Assembly (NCBI GenBank): GCA_025766275.1
Contig: JAFKAC010000024.1
Location: 496,001-560,000, forward strand
Reading direction: 5' to 3'
Length of the DNA stretch: 64,000 nt
Source: Lactarius indigo
Taxonomy: Eukaryota > Basidiomycota > Agaricomycetes > Russulales > Russulaceae
Below the pieces are notes generated by a model, which saw only the letters and a list, made by a program, of their open reading frames with translations, did not search any database and had not been told where the DNA came from. A program made the translations under genes and the position numbers. Below, piece after piece: positions 11,926-23,492 of the stretch (positions within the stretch are counted from its first letter, which is position 1; every line of letters begins with the position of its first letter).

Positions 11926-14592
11926 TCAATTTCCCAGCCGCCCCCGTAGCCACGTCAACAACCCCTTTGTGCCCTCACGCTCCCAAACACGCCGCGGTGG
12001 CACACGGAACCTATCCAATAAATCAGCATCCAACATCGTGAGGTCCACAAAAAAGGCTCACAGATTGCCATCCACGAGGAAAATGTCAAGCGGCAGCAGC
12101 CCCAGCTCGCCCGCGAGCGCCGCGATCGAGTTCTCCCGTACGTCCAACTCTTCCAGCGTCCATCTCTTGCGACGCTCGTCCCCATCCCCATCCTCAGCGC
12201 CGAACACAGCCTGCGCGAGCTCGCGCAGTCCCTCAAGCTCTCCAATCTTGTTCCCGCACAGGCACAAACGGCGCAGCCCCGCGCGCCGAACTCTACCCTC
12301 ACTGGCGAAAAGCAGTTCCTCGAGCGTCTCACGCGCCAGCGCGGCGCCCGTCAGGTCGTTGTACGCGAGCTCCAGGTTGCGCAGGCTAGGGAAGAGCCGC
12401 GCGAGCACGCGTAGCGTGCCGCCCTCGGCTACATCCGTGCCGGGTACGGCGTTGTTCAGCGCGCAGCCCTCGAGGTTGAGCGTCTCCAGCTGCGGCAATA
12501 GCGGCCCGGAACTGTCACCCGCGGGTAAGACGAACGCGGGCTCTGCGCGCCGCCCGCGCAGGTCGAGCACGCGCAGCGTGTCCGCGAAGGACTGAGGCGC
12601 GATCAGCGAGAGAGGAAGCGTCGCGCGCGGAAGCGGGTCGTTGGAACTGGCGCTGGTGCCGGGCCGCACGGACCGGCCAGTAGAAGGAGGGAGCGTGAGC
12701 GTTAACGAGCGCGCGTCCCAATAGCGATCTAGCGCCTGAGGAGCATCTGTAGCGCTTGCAGCAGCAGCCGCATCATCTGCTGCGCGCTGTGCGGCCTCCG
12801 CTCGTGCGCGGCGCTGGGCACCTTCAGAGAGAAGGCCCTGTTCTGCGTCTATTTCCCATTGTTCCTTGACGACGGGCTGAGGCGGCGGCGGAGGTGGGGG
12901 TGCCGCTGCGGCAGATGCGGCCGAGGCAGCACGGAGATTTGCACCGCTTCGCTTCTCTAGGAGGCGCTGGGCGTGGCGTTCTGCCTCGATTTCCCACGCC
13001 TCACGGACGATGCGCTTGCCGACTGTCACTGCGAGGGTACCCGCGGGTACCGTACGAGGGTCGTTGATAGATGCTTCAAAATCGATAGTCTGAGCTACAG
13101 CAGAGAACGCGGTGGAAACAGATTCTTTCGTGACGCGCGTCTCTTCTAGGTCAAGGACGGCCAGTTTGGGGAAGGGTCGCGCGTTTGCAGAAGAAGAGAG
13201 GAGAGAAGTAGGGAAGGAAGTATCATCAATGTCGCACTTGGACATGCGTAGCTCGGCGAGCTGAGTGACAGCGCTTAACGAGGTGAGAAGTTCCGCAACG
13301 TTGGCAAGGGGGTTGTATGTGAGGTTGAGTGTTTTCAAGTCCTGAGGAATCCCATGGCTATCGATGGCTGAGGCGACGATCTTGTTGTGTGACGCGTCTA
13401 AAGAGGTGAGACGCGGGAGTGGACGCGTTGCTCTCACAATCTCGGGAGCAGAGTAGAAATCGCTTGAGCGCCTGCTTGGTGCCGGTGGCTTCTTTGCAGG
13501 ATCAAAGGACATATTGAAAGGTAGGGTAGTGAGAGAATTGTGGGAAATGTCGAGCACGGTGAGAGAAGGAAGGGCAAAAAAAAGTATCGGGAGGGAAGTC
13601 AGTGCGTTGTGCGAAAGATCAAGATTGATGAGAGAGGTCAGGTCTGCGAAGCTCTCCGGCAGTGACACAAGACGGTTATGTTGGAGCTGTGGGGTAGGTT
13701 TCAGCCAAACTTGTTACGAAGAAAATCGGACACACGCACGTCAATGGTTTTGAGAGAGCCAAAGAGAGAGATCTCATGCTGTATTTCAACGATCTGGTTA
13801 TTCCGTGCACGTAGGAATGTCAGATCTTGTTGGTCGTACCAGGTTGTCGAGTTTGAAGTGGCTCTCCTGGATGGTTTTTCTGGCAAAGGAGGTTCCTCTG
13901 GCACGCTAGAAAGCTTGTCAGGTGTTACAGAAAGATGTATCTCGAATAAAACTGAAGGGAGACAAGGGAGGTCGCGTGATGCGATGTTGAGCGAACCTTC
14001 CGGTCTTGGAGGGTAAGCGAAATGAACAACGATGACCGAAGAAGCACTCACCCGAGCTACGCGCGCGCTCTATGGTTTCACGTACTGAGAGCCGACCAAG
14101 GTCGTCATCCTCTGCCGCAGCACCCCCCCATGTGGACGGCGAGGCATCCTCGATACCAGCCGAACTAACGTGCACAACAGAAGTTTTCTGAGCGGCGAGC
14201 GCCTTTTTCGCCTCTGCGCGTTTCAGTGCAATGGCTTCCTTCAAAGTCAGAGCAGGCGCCTTTGAAGGAGTAACCGGCTCTTGTTCGGTTGGTCGAGAGC
14301 GGACAGGTGCCTTTGTGGCAGACTTGGTTCGCGTTCGGTCAGACGGAGGTGGTTGCGCGGACGAGGAGCCCGAGGGCTTTGCATTGGAAGATATGGTGCG
14401 AAGCCGACCTGAGGGAGACTTTGGCACCCGAAGGGTAGAAGGCGAAGCAGTCACTGGTGGAGGGTCAGTGACGCGAGCACTGAGTAGATGAGAGTTTGCG
14501 AGACGTGGGCTCGCGCTCGAAACAGGCAGACGAGATCTCGCAGGCTTTGGAGAACTCGAGCCGTTAGAAGAGGAGGGGACAGAACGGTTCAT
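11926..14592 (-). CDS. Leucine-rich repeat protein, LRRC40-like
   Basis: There are four exons. Exon 1 starts at ATG 14592 and encodes a Ser/Pro-rich disordered N-terminus, then a Lys/Ala helix (LTLKEAIALKRAEAKKAL). The introns are 13997-14051, 13687-13739 and 12011-12061, all GT-AG and about 50-55 bp. Using GTGCGT at 13739 joins TID to LQHNRL and completes a canonical LRR. LRRs follow (LINLDLSHNALTSLP, LTSLDASHNKI, LRNLELAYNDLTG, LEELDVRENSIAAL). A central Ala/Pro/charged linker contains two EIDAE-type helices. The last exon supplies FRVPPRRVWEREGTKGLL and a stop at 11926-11928, the usual end of fungal LRRC40-type proteins. The role is probably protein-protein scaffolding and the exact function is unknown. 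It is divergently arranged with the S10 gene. Confidence 0.8.
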
Positions 14593-15046
14593 CGCGCGGA
14601 CTAGAACGTGGTAGAAAGCAAGGGCAAGAGGCAGCAACACAGTCGACTGACCCCGAACGTGAGGTGAAGCGGCCGCCCGTCGGCTCGGCTCGCGACCGGG
14701 CGGTCATTTCCTTTTATGGTATACTAACTCAAAACTCCGCCAGAGACACGACCAACCCAATCGAATAGTCAACCGACTACGAAGCGATATCGTGCAAGTC
14801 GTCAGATACTCCTGCAACCGGTGAGTATAACTCTGCTCTCATAAGTAGTCATTTTTGTAGCGTTGGGGAGGGCCGGATGCGCGACAAGGGGCTGGATGCG
14901 CGAATCTCGGTTCGGATGGCGGCCGTGATTAGGTGCTGACCTGACTGTATTGTAGCTGGACACAGTGCAACGGTGGCTCCAGTCCAATCCTAAATCCTGA
15001 CGGCCTTTTTTCAGGCTCCCTCCCCGTCAATTCTCGATTTTCCAAC
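14593..15046. promoter_or_regulatory. Divergent promoter region between the LRR and S10 genes
   Basis: This is a 454-bp gap between two head-to-head starts. I see no clear TATA box. A pyrimidine-rich run (TTTTTTCAGGCTCCCTCCCC) lies just upstream of the S10 ATG, as is common for ribosomal protein genes, and could also mark the acceptor of a 5'-UTR intron. Confidence 0.45.
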
Positions 15047-15562
15047 ATGATCATTTCTAAGGAGAACAAGCGCGTTATCTACCAAAACCTCTTCAAGGGT
15101 GCGTCACACCTCCTACCTGTTCACTCCCATGGCTCATATTCACCCGCATATACAGAGGGTGTTCTCGTAGCAAAGAAGGACTTTAATGCTTCCAAGCATG
15201 AGGAACTCGAAGTTCCTAATCTCGAGGTCATCAAGGCACTCCAATCGCTCACCTCCCGCGGATACGTCAAGACCCAGTTTTCATGGCAGTGGTACTACTA
15301 TACACTCACCCCCGAGGGCGTTGAGTACCTCCGCGAGTGGCTCCACCTTCCTGCAGAAGTCGTCCCCGAGACACATCGCAAGCCCGTTCGCGCCCGCCCT
15401 GCGCAGGCACGTCCCGGTGGTGGTGGTGAAGGTGCTTACCGTGCTCCTCGTGGTGACCGCGATGATTACCGCCGGCGTGACGACGGTGGAAAGAAAGACG
15501 GCGCACCAGGCGAGTTCCGCCCGCAATTTGCTGGCGTTGGCCGTGGTGGTCCCCGGGAGTAA
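15047..15562 (+). CDS. RPS10: 40S ribosomal protein S10 (eS10)
   Basis: It starts [17 protein letters not shown], the standard eS10 N-terminus. An intron at 15099-15155 (GTGCGT...ATACAG, phase 1) must be removed to join FK to [18 protein letters not shown]. The intron happens to be in frame, so an unspliced frame stays open. The core [20 protein letters not shown] and [17 protein letters not shown] is typical of the family's winged-helix fold. The C-terminal Arg/Gly-rich tail ([20 protein letters not shown]) ends at 15562. The length of about 150 residues after splicing is normal. The product is part of the small cytosolic ribosomal subunit. Confidence 0.95.
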   Translation: MIISKENKRVIYQNLFKGASHLLPVHSHGSYSPAYTEGVLVAKKDFNASKHEELEVPNLEVIKALQSLTSRGYVKTQFSWQWYYYTLTPEGVEYLREWLHLPAEVVPETHRKPVRARPAQARPGGGGEGAYRAPRGDRDDYRRRDDGGKKDGAPGEFRPQFAGVGRGGPRE

Positions 15563-15761
15563 ATACGTATGCATGATTATGCGGATTCGGGGGACCTGGG
15601 GCTTGTGTATACATCCAAAAAAACATGTTATACGTTCCCACATGACCTTCTCGTTGTACTGATTCATCTTTAATACGCACATCCCTCCTCAAGTGGACAG
15701 TAAGGCATTTTGCAAGTGCTGCTTCTTTAGTAGGGGTCAGAGATTGGTCGGCTTGGGCAGC

Positions 15762-15766
15762 AAAAA
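15762..15766 (-). terminator. Pol III T-run terminator of the tRNA-Phe gene
   Basis: Five T residues follow the discriminator base on the minus strand. Confidence 0.75.
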
Positions 15767-15850
15767 TGCCAGGACCGTGGATTGAACACGGGACCTCCAG
15801 AATGCCATGCGCGCTTCAGTCTGTTGCTCTCCCAGCTGAGCTACCCCGGC
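15767..15850 (-). tRNA. tRNA-Phe (GAA) with a short intron
   Basis: The minus strand starts GCCGGGGTAGCTCAGCTGGG (acceptor strand and D arm) and continues to ACAGACTGAAG, with anticodon GAA. An intron of about 11 nt follows position 37. Then come TCTGGAGGTC, the T arm CCGTGTTCAATCCACGG and acceptor strand TCCTGGC plus A73. Acceptor pairs are GC, CG, CG, GT, GC, GC, GT. Total length of 84 nt equals 73 plus 11. A TTTTT at 15762-15766 is a Pol III terminator. Pair 27-43 is an A/G mismatch. Confidence 0.9.
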
Positions 15851-15978
15851 AGTCCAATTTCTTCTTCCGATTCACATAGTTGAACACCCATTCCACTGAC
15901 AGCACAACAATCACGCGGATTTTTCACATGTATCATTTTTCACGTACTTCTTCCTGGTACATACTGTACGGCCCATCC

Positions 15979-17904
15979 TCACGATGAAATTCCATCGGAT
16001 AGCCCCCTCTCGCTCAGCAGGACCACCCGCAGCCGGCGCAGCGCCTCATCCACTTGTTCTTCCTCTAAAAGACTGAACGACGCACGCACATAAGCCGTGC
16101 GCTCTCCGTTCGGAAAAAACACGGTGCCTGGCAGCGCGAGGACGCCGCCGCGGAAAGCCTTGGTCCGAATGATGCTCTCCGAGTCTCCGTCCTTGCCTAG
16201 CAGGAGCTTGAACCTGAAGGACTCTCACCGTCAGCAAGGCGGCGTAGAAAGGTTTTTTATCAAAGCTATACCAGAAGAACATTCCGGCCTCTGGGGTGTT
16301 CCATTCCGCGAGCCCATGCAGGTGTCGCTCCATGGCCGCCTCGAATACGTCCCGCTTCGCGCGATAGAAATCCGCGACTTTGCGGGTGTGCGCGAGGAAG
16401 CCGTCGCGGCCCCACGAGCGTAAGAGGGTGACGACGACCGCCTGGCAGAAGGACGACGCCTGCAGGTTCGCCGTGGCCGTCTGGGGGGGGAAGCTCTCAA
16501 TTCACAGTGGGCTACTCCCGGGTGATTGTGTGTGCTTACGTGTCTATCCATCGCGTCGAGAAGCGGGGTCGGCCCCGTCACGAACCCGATGCGGATTCCG
16601 GCGGAGATGATCTTGCTGAAGCTGTCGAACCGCAGCACGCGCCCGACGCTGCGATCCCCGGTTTGGGCCTCCAGCGTGAAGTACGACGGGATGCGCGGCC
16701 GCGTGCCGAAGTACATAAAGTAGTACGGATCATCTAGGGATAGAAGTCATTTATCTACCGAAAGCGGGGAGGCGAGTAGGCGATACCTTCGAGGATCAGG
16801 ATGTTATGTTTCCGTGAGATGTCTAGAACTTCCTGACGGCGCGCCAGCGACGTCGTCGCTCCCGTCGGGTTGCATCCGTACTATTCCACAAAATCAATAT
16901 GTGAAGGCTTATGAGTTTGGTGGTAAAATGCGTACCGGGATGGTATAAAGGACTTTGGGCTTGGGCTTGGACGAAGGCCAGCTGTCTAGAATGTTTCGGA
17001 GAGATTGCGAGACGATCCCATCGGCATCGGTTTCAACCTCTGCAGCCGATAGATGTCATCCAAGACGATGAGTCCCGACACGCAAACGCACCTATCATAT
17101 CGCAGAGCAATGTCTCGAACATAGGAATGACCCCGCTAATCTACGCTGTCAACACCCGAGTTCTCAAAGAGCAAAAGTGCACCAGCGCGACGTACGCATA
17201 GACAGGCTTCTCGATTAGAACAGGATCCCCCGGGTTCACGAGCGCATGTACGGCCTAGACACGCCGATCCGAGTCAGCCAGACATGAAAGCGCTTTCGGA
17301 AAACAAGCTCGCCTTGTAAATCGCGTCCTGCGATCCTGCAGTGACGCTGACCCTCCACCCTTCCTCAAGCCGCTTCCGCCCGTGCTCCAGCTCTTGGAAC
17401 TCCGTCAGCCACTCGACCATCGGCGGGATTCCGCTCGTGGCAGCGTACTGCAGGCCCATCGCGAGCAGCCCGTCATCCACTTTGAGCTCTATGTCCTCGG
17501 TGCCTCCGGCGCCGTCCACGCGCGGTGCGGTGAACTGGACGCCTGTGAGCGGGAACAGCGCGGCGTTGGGCTTCCCCGCGAGGAGCGAGATAACGCCGGG
17601 CGTCTGTTCGAGCGGAAAGAGCCCACGGACTGCGTGCGTGCGTCGTTGAGTACGGTGCTAGGGGGAACTGCAGGGTGTTGACGCACTGGGACTGGGTTTG
17701 CGCGCCTTGGCGGTTTGCGAGAGGAACGGGGCGTAGAAAGACGCAGGGAGAACGTCGATCTTCTCCGTGATCGGTGACAATACTGCGACTTGCGCTGCTA
17801 GACCGACGTACCTTACCTAGGCCCACGGCAGGGCCTGTCTCACCGGGGGCGATGGAATCCTTCGATCCGTTGAGGGTTACAGCGCCCTCGGATGGGTTTG
17901 CCAT
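15979..17904 (-). CDS. Aromatic amino acid aminotransferase, class I/II, PLP-dependent (ARO8-like)
   Basis: The start is ATG 17904 (MANPSEGAVTLNGSKDS). I can trace about ten exons separated by short introns to a stop at 15979-15981. Blocks in order: KIDVLPASFYAPFLSQTAKA, LLAGKPNAALFPLTGVQF, LQYAATSGIPPMVEWL, GSQDAIYK, ALVNPGDPVLIEKPVYA, YGCNPTGATTSL (substrate/PLP region), DDPYYFMYFG, FDSFSKIISAGIRIG (the Lys is the PLP Schiff-base residue), FRGGVLALPGTVFFPNG, and a C-terminal helix with EEEQVDEALRRLR. Known family members transaminate aromatic amino acids, kynurenine or 2-aminoadipate. One intron, 17255-17312, appears to use a GC donor (AAG|GCGAGC). No frame break was seen. Three damaged copies lie elsewhere in the window. 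Confidence 0.85.
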
Positions 17905-18612
17905 GGTCAATCACTGGTGCTCGATGATGACTCGAACTGTCAATCAATGGTTTAGCGTTCCGGGCCGATGGGGCTTCGTTTTGTCAGGTGTCGTCGTATC
18001 TTGACCTCGACTTAAATAATAAGCTTGAATCTCAGTGACTCGAACTGAGATATTCAAGCTCGTCGGAGTTAGCCCCCAACCAACTGAAGATAACGCATAC
18101 TAATCAAGCACTTGATCAAGCATATCTCTGGCCCTACCCACGAAATAACTTGAAAGTGTCATGGGAGAGCTTTACTTTTGATTGTAGCTTCCGCACTATA
18201 ACAGAAAAATGCCACTGGAAGTTGGACTAGTAAGGGCGTGGTTGATAAGTAGTAGCAGGCGCCAATGCGATATGATGCCATGGGGCTCGGAGAAATCATA
18301 GGCTTACTGTAGACGCTTACTGTAAGCATGATCTGGGGGTGTCTGCTGATGGTGGACCGTTCGGCTCACTACTGTTACATTGGGGTAACTTTCTCCCTCA
18401 AGTAGCTTGACACCACGGACGGGTAATCATTTAGAAAGCACAGGCACGCGGCGGGCTGTAGGGGTAATGGCCTACAGAGTTCGTGCTGGTCACGAGATAA
18501 GCCGTCAGTCAATGTCCCGAAGCTCTAACAGTAGTTTAATTTACATTACTGTAATATACTTGTTTTTAAAAAATGACCAAAATATCAATATCTCTTAATG
18601 CAATGGCTCTAA
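17905..18612. other. Intergenic region upstream of the aminotransferase gene
   Basis: No gene is recognised. It contains the foldback at 18022-18060 and AT-rich DNA near 18530-18610. Confidence 0.5.
18022..18060. repeat. Short foldback sequence
   Basis: AGCTTGAATCTCAGT pairs with ACTGAGATATTCAAGCT across a 7-bp loop, a stem of about 15 bp with one bulged base. It resembles in size the hairpins near 24.3 and 27.6 kb but shares only the CTCAGT/ACTGAG core. Confidence 0.5.
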
Positions 18613-20240
18613 TTAGACCGGAGAAATTTTCCTGATCGAATTGTTAGCTGTTGGTATTGGTGTTGGTGGCTGCGGTTCAGAACGTTCAGGTACGGCGAAA
18701 CCGAGAGTTGATTGTGTGGTGGCGCGGACCCGGTTGGGGAGGGTGATGAAAACGCTATCACCAAGTTCGGGCGCTTGGTGATCACGGAAGTAGATGCGAT
18801 TGTTAAGGCTCACTAAGAGCGTATTTGAGTACCTTACACATCTGTCAGCGCTTAGGCCCCACATGGTATACGATGTGTCACTCACAGTTTCCCGAGAGTT
18901 GCAGTTCTTTTGGCACATCAGCCGGAGTGGTACACAGAGACGGAGTCGAGAGGACGCACATGTACACGAGATATAGCTCATTCTGTTAATGAGGTGATCA
19001 GGTCAGATAAGATAGGTCGTAACGTATCTTGGTCTAGCTTACGGGAAAGGCAGCATAAAGCACAAGGGACGTGACGGCCAAGGCGGCTGAACAAAAAGTT
19101 AGATGCACGTCTGTATGGGGGGATCCGAGAGACAGGTACCGGACAGGGCGTTTGTCTCAATGGTAAGCCGTACCACACGAATTAACACGAAGTTAGAAAA
19201 CTTGCTATTGTTACCTGCCCTTCTCAGCTGTCCAAATGAATATCGACTTGGTAGAGGATCCAATGATGTGATGCCGTACCAGCAGCACCATCGCCACCGT
19301 GATCAGGATGTCCGCCAGGGCACTCGGTATCGACCATAGCTAACGCAGTAACATATGAGGTGGAATGGTCACTTCGACTGGAATGGGTGTGCGTACATAT
19401 ACACCTGCCTTGGAGGCCACATACTTCCCAGCGATGCGCGACTAGATGCTGTGTAAGATAAGACGTTTAAGTACTATTATAACGAGTATATTACTGACTT
19501 CTATGCCCACAGATGCCGCCGTAACTGATTGGGTCACCGCAGCCTGTGTTCGGGAAATGATTAGAAGCTGAAGAATGCGGAGATACTACTAGTCAGGTAT
19601 ACATACGACGGCGATGATCCAACAGATCCACTTCGCCCGCTGTCTGTCCAGTACCCAAATTCGATAGCAGAAGTATCCTTGAACGAGGAGCGAAGTAATC
19701 CCATTAATGACAGGCATGTCTATGGGGGCGAAATGGGGATCCCCGAGGCGTTCCACGTTTCCAAATCCAGTAACAAACCAATAGTAGAGATCGACTCCAG
19801 TCAACGCGGTTTGAATGGTCTCCAGCACGAACACGAAATAGGCTGCTCAAAGTCCACCTTGATGTCACACAGCGTCCGGAGAATGGGTCGAGGACTAACC
19901 TAGAAATTTTATAGATCGTCTGTCGTCTGGGAAATTGTAGCTATATACGTCTGAACGTGGGTTAGTGGGATAAGCCGAGGTTTCAAAGGGTGGGCCTCAT
20001 ACAAATCTGGACGCAGAGAACACCGTAGAGCGTCCAGTTGAATAGTTGGCCGAAGAGCTGCGGGAAGTATCGAGGATATCAGTTGCGTGGACAGCAGAGT
20101 GAAGCACAGTCAAAAGCACAAGAGGGCTAGCTCTGTGAAAAGATCAACAGATTACGAGGGAAAACAATTTGGAGGTATCACCCAGCTTACAGTTTGATAA
20201 CGTCCGGGGGAGCGTTTGATGACTCAGAAGTCTCAGCCAT
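18613..20240 (-). CDS. DUF6534-type integral membrane protein
   Basis: The start is ATG 20240 (MAETSESSNAPPDVIKL). Spliced segments then give QLFGQLFNWTLYGVLCVQ, DVYSYNFPDDRRSIKFL, VLETIQTALTGVDLYYWF, FAPIDMPVINGITSLLVQGY, WICWIIAVV, PSALADILITVAMVLLVR, FVLIRVVRLTIETNALS, LAVTSLVLYAAFP and SNTLLVSLNNRIYFRDH. This is the characteristic order of the multi-pass mushroom family carrying DUF6534. Several hydrophobic helices place it in a membrane. The segments are joined by short GT-AG introns and the stop is at 18613. One segment near 19390-19450 is poorly matched, so a small lesion is possible. Function is unknown in this family. Confidence 0.7.
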
Positions 20241-21518
20241 TGATGTTCGCGTTGTAGGTGTCGAGATGTGGACGGGGACTGGCGTCGTAGAGTAGTGGGG
20301 ACAACGAGGTCGCAGGCCACGAGGCGGCGCCCCCTCAGGAGGGTTTTATAACCCAATTGTCGGATGGTGAGCGCGAACGAAAACCACCGGTGCAGATATT
20401 ACTCCCGTGCCAATCGGTGAGACAGAATCAAGTATAGATTAGAAGTGCGCAGTTTCCTATAAAGTCTGTGCAAGCGGCAATCCTCAGTGGCTGCCAGTGC
20501 ATGCGCTGTCAAGAAACATGGAACGATGATATTTGATCCAAAGGCTCCACGAACCATGTGGATCAGCATCAAAAGAGGCATAACCTCTGATGACATTTCG
20601 GTGATACTACATGATGGAGGCCGGAGCTTCGAGAGGTGCGCCACCCGGGTTCCGCATGCCACTGGCAGTACGTCGCTGGTTCCCACTTTTCCACGAAAGT
20701 CGCAATGGTGGTAGTAATCGTGATGGGGTGGTGTACTCATTTCCATTACAAATCCAGCGGAAAACTGGTGAGCCAGTGTGGGCGGACAGACCAAATTGGG
20801 TTTCATTCATGCACACCGCTGGCATCATATGATGCCCGGATCCCTCGCAGGAGCGTTACCAACCTCCTCCCGGTCGACCTATGATAATCGAAACCATTCA
20901 ATTTCAACGAACAGCTTTATTTCTGGCTGTATTTTCCACAGAAACCGAAATTCCAGTCGGACTAGTAGTTATGGGGCATGACTTAGTAGATAAGGCCTAT
21001 AAGGCCGATAAGGGGCTGTACTACAGTAAGGTAGGGGTCATCACTGGCAGGAACCCACTAGCCATTATCCTTGTTCTTGTGCCTTCTCCTCCCTCACTCG
21101 TCACCAAGGGAAAAATGTAGTAAACGAGACCTAAAAGAAACGAAGTCACCTTTCTGTCACCTTTTTTATTTTTTAAAAAAATTTCGTTTGAAAGAGAAGC
21201 AGAAACAAGTTGTAGAGGGGGTGCGGGTTCCTGATGCCTACCTCAGATGCCAGCGTGGGAAACAACATAGGAGAGAGCTACTGTAACTATGAACGCTTAC
21301 AGTGACTTACTACTGTATAGTGCTCCCGGCCATCCGTTTCTGGTTCGCAGTTCAGAGAGGCCTTGAGGTTTTGAGGGATCGAACCGAACCGAACCGAACC
21401 TCTACGTTCCTAGGACTCGTCTCTTCGTCATTGCGTCATCTTTTGGCTCCGCTGTAATTGGGATTCATTAGACCCCAGACCTTAGGCTGTTCTTGATTCC
21501 CGTGTCCCCTCTGACACA
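20241..21518. other. Intergenic region between the membrane-protein gene and family copy D
   Basis: Open frames on both strands at 20399-20880 have no recognisable domain or splice structure. A (GAACC)n microsatellite lies at 21381-21400. The A/B/C upstream block is not clearly present before copy D; only CCTAGGA near 21410 recalls it. Confidence 0.45.
21381..21400. repeat. (GAACC)4 microsatellite
   Basis: Four perfect GAACC units. Confidence 0.9.
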
Positions 21519-23492
21519 ATGGCTCACTACGACATCTTTCGCCATCACCTTTCGACCAAGTTTCCTGCATACGGACATGCCCTTTGGGACCCAAATCCAG
21601 GGAATCTATATCCCGCCGTGGAGGTTGGCGACGTGGGTTATATTCGCATGGGCAAATTTCACCGTCTCTTCAACGCTTTACTTCCCGCCGATCATCCGTC
21701 CCATCACAACTTTGGTGTTCCAGAGTATCACGAACAGCTCACACTCAACATAGAGAAGCATATCGATATCGGCAACCTCGATTCCCACAATTTTTATTCC
21801 GCTGGCGTCACCTTGGGGCCTGAATCGGATCCATGGGCAGACGGGTAGATAAACCGTATAGTTTAAATGTACAGCACGTCACTCACATTTTCTCAGACCA
21901 AAAAAAGAAGGCGAGGTCTCTTTTTCTTGCCCGAGGAATCAAGGTGCAGTACTATGCCTTCCAATACAGGCTAAGAGGGAGGACACGGTAGCGAATACAA
22001 AGTTCGGCAAGTGGATAATTAAGCATATCGGATCCTGGTTCGCGTGGGCCCGACAACTTGAACTGGGAGTTGACCGGATGGAGGATATCGTCCTGGTCAC
22101 TGGAACTCATCGTACGAGATCTTGCACTAATATCGCTTTCCCTGGGGGCCAGCGGGATGCACAAGTATCGTTACGAGCCAAGGTGGATCTCCGCGACGAT
22201 ATTGTTACTATTAACTGGCAATTCTCTCGCGAGCGCGATCGAGGGGCGGTGTTGAATTGTGGCCGTGACGGCGAGGTATGACCGTATGTAAGTTATGTTG
22301 GCCGGTTACTCCTGAAATACCTCTCGCGTGATCTCAATCACGTTAGGATCTACCGGAGGATCAGTGCATCTTCATACGGGGGTTTCGCGTCACTCGTAAG
22401 CTCAGAATACTACCGCCGAGGCTTAAGGGGGCAGCAGGACACAATCCAGACCCAGAGGGACACGACGAGGAGCCAGACATGGAGCTCAAACCAATACCGT
22501 CTATACCAGAGGTAAAACTGCCGCATTCAAGTTTTTGGCGTATTCTAGTCTTCATTTTGGATTTCAAAGTACCAGGACCCACTTCACATGCTCCTCGAAT
22601 ACATCTCCGAAGTAAGTGCTGTGAACACAGGCTCTTTCCCTACGATTGGTGCTAATATGATCCTTCTAGGAAGCGCCCCCTGACTGCGATGTGCTCCTTA
22701 TTCATGATGACGACTTGGCACAGCTTGGTGTTATTTACGACAACATTGTGAGTAGAAGCTCCATATACCTCGAATACACAATTGTATTTATTTTCTTACT
22801 CTTAGATATTAGATGGTCTCCGATCAGATGTAGTGCTAAACCACGTCCGAAGTCTCAAGCCGACGGTCCACAACACTCGGATTGGTGAGGCCCTCAGTAT
22901 CGCAACTTTCTATTTCTCACAGAAGCGCCCACCCCAAAGATCTACCGTCCGGTCGCAACAGCGCCAGTGTTGATACAGAATCTGCTTGGGTGGCTACACT
23001 CTCAGACATTTTTGAAATGCAGTGTGAGTTTCCCATTTCTCTGGGGTTGCTTGCACCTTGGCTACATCGCCGATAGCTCCCCCGACATCCTCCGCATCTC
23101 AGGGTTTCCGGGCAGATACCACTTCTACGCGATACACCCCTAAGGGTAGTGGTGGTGGTAAGCAAATTTCTCATACACTCTTGGTCTAGACGTTGAGTGC
23201 GCTTTAAGGTATCTCCGTCCGCGACCTTAACAACTACCTCCAGGGTCACCCGAACGGCAACCTGACACCGGAATTATTGTGGGTGATGGAGCAAGAGGGT
23301 CCCAATAATAGGGCTATTTTCCACGCTACTGCTAAGTGTGAGTTTTTTGACTATGGTACTAACCCTGTACGCTGAGTTACCCTAGTCCGGGATGTTACGA
23401 TTGGCCGTGGGACTGGCACGACCATGGGCCAAGCGAAGGAGGCGGCTGCCAGTCAAGCTCTGCATTACCTACGTACTACTTCCGATGTCTAG
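21519..23492 (+). CDS. Family copy D: hypothetical family protein with a C-terminal double-stranded RNA-binding motif
   Basis: The start is ATG 21519 (MAHYDIFRHHLSTKFP). The exons reproduce the family blocks: KEGEVSFSCPRNQGAVLCL, FGKWIIKHI, EDIVLVTGTHRTRSC, LPEDQCIFIRGFR, DPLHMLLEYISE, HDDDLAQL and NHVRSLKPTVHN. Instead of the Pro/Tyr tail seen in A-C, a short linker (TSTRYTPKGSGGG) leads to the last two exons, about 23210-23323 and 23375-23492. These encode SVRDLNNYLQ, GPNNRAIFHATAKF, RDVTIGRGTGTTMGQAKE and AAASQALHYLRT, then a stop at 23490-23492. The order (helix, three strands, helix with AK..AA..AL) is a dsRBM. The last intron (GTGAGT...CCCTAG, phase 1) restores the Phe codon. The usual KKxAK contact motif is only partly kept (GQAK). 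No frame break was found. Confidence 0.75.

Noticed and set aside
11969..12595. 208-residue Ser/Arg-rich plus-strand frame
   Set aside because: It is antisense to the LRR gene and reflects the GC-rich third positions there.
20399..20880. Overlapping frames on both strands
   Set aside because: No domain, no intron signals consistent with one product, and no relation to neighbouring genes.
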